Source: Streptosporangiaceae bacterium
GTDB lineage: Bacteria > Actinomycetota > Actinomycetes > Streptosporangiales > Streptosporangiaceae
Reading direction: 5' to 3'
DNA length: 5,367 nt
Assembly (NCBI GenBank): GCA_025934635.1
Contig: JAICWX010000479.1
Location: forward strand, 1 to 5,367
A program made the translations under genes and the position numbers. Shown piece after piece: positions 5,231-5,367 of the stretch. Below the pieces are notes generated by a model. It was not told the DNA's origin and did no database searches. It saw only the letters and a program-made list of their open reading frames with translations. The first letter of the stretch is position 1, and each line of letters opens with the position of its first letter.

Positions 5231-5303
5231 CAGGGCGTCAGTCCGGGTTCTCTCTGCAGCCTGAGCGGAACATAGGAAGGCCATCCCATCGGCATCCTTG
5301 GCT

Positions 5304-5337
5304 GAAGCGGGTTCCGGGATCTCCCGGGACCTGCTTT
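5304..5337. repeat. 16-bp inverted repeat (hairpin)
   Basis: The arms 5304-5319 (ending TTCCGGGA) and 5322-5337 (starting TCCCGGGA) pair over 16 positions with 13 Watson-Crick and 3 G-T pairs around a TC centre. In RNA the loop would be ATCT or larger. Only short T-runs follow, so it may be a terminator, a structured-RNA helix or a recombination site. No gene is recognised in 5231-5367. Confidence 0.45.
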
Positions 5338-5367
5338 CGCGTTGCATGTCACCTGCGGAAACGCACC

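Noticed and set aside
5231..5367. Group II intron on the minus strand
   Set aside because: A GTGCG and a large hairpin are suggestive, but I cannot identify domain V, the 3' end or a reverse transcriptase within the window, so it is not called as a feature.
1..5367. CRISPR arrays, tRNA or rRNA genes
   Set aside because: No regularly spaced identical repeats with unique spacers, no cloverleaf and no rRNA-like sequence were seen. The only regular repeats are the three IS21 units at 5055-5121.

Overview
The DNA is very GC-rich with strong G/C preference at third codon positions and GTG/TTG starts next to AG-rich ribosome binding sites. This points to a filamentous actinomycete (Streptomyces or a relative); the species cannot be told from the sequence. 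Nothing in the window looks like a core chromosomal gene. It is an accessory region of mobile elements stacked inside one another.

Layout, left to right. (1) 2-205: the 3' end of a gene that is probably a tyrosine-recombinase-type integrase. (2) 206-272: a short unassigned junction. (3) 273-704, minus strand: the C-terminal part of an IS21-family transposase (IstA), cut at both ends. (4) About 704-4293: a 3590-bp serine-recombinase element with four plus-strand genes: a DUF5372-like protein lacking its start codon, a helix-turn-helix protein, a small protein with an unclear start, and a 688-residue large serine recombinase. (5) 4292-4966, minus strand: the N-terminal part of an IstA with the first two catalytic Asp residues. 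(6) 5055-5121: three 19-bp direct repeats with an exact 24-bp period, which form the IS21 end. (7) 5127-5230: a fragment of an IS481-family transposase in which that IS21 end sits. (8) 5231-5367: an unassigned tail with a large inverted repeat.

The main result is the pair of junctions around 694-708 and 4284-4298. They align as imperfect direct repeats exactly 3590 bp apart (12 of 17 bases identical, including a shared TT at 703-704 and 4293-4294). If the recombinase joins them, two open reading frames are restored at once. On the chromosome, the IstA halves fuse in frame at the codons next to the third catalytic residue (reading ...DPESK[A/P]RVERP...). On the excised circle, an ATG with a good ribosome binding site at the right end of the element (SD 4268-4273, ATG 4279) joins in frame to the otherwise startless DUF5372-like gene at the left end. 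The attachment site of the circle therefore appears to lie inside the first codons of the element's own first gene, so integration would switch that gene off and excision would switch it on. This is inferred from sequence only.

The serine recombinase would catalyse integration and excision. The HTH protein resembles the DNA-binding region of transposases and may be an accessory or directionality factor. The roles of the DUF5372-like and small proteins are unknown. The two IstA halves resemble different IS21 subfamilies as far as I can recall, so the present flanks may be a product of recombination between two insertions rather than one simple insertion.
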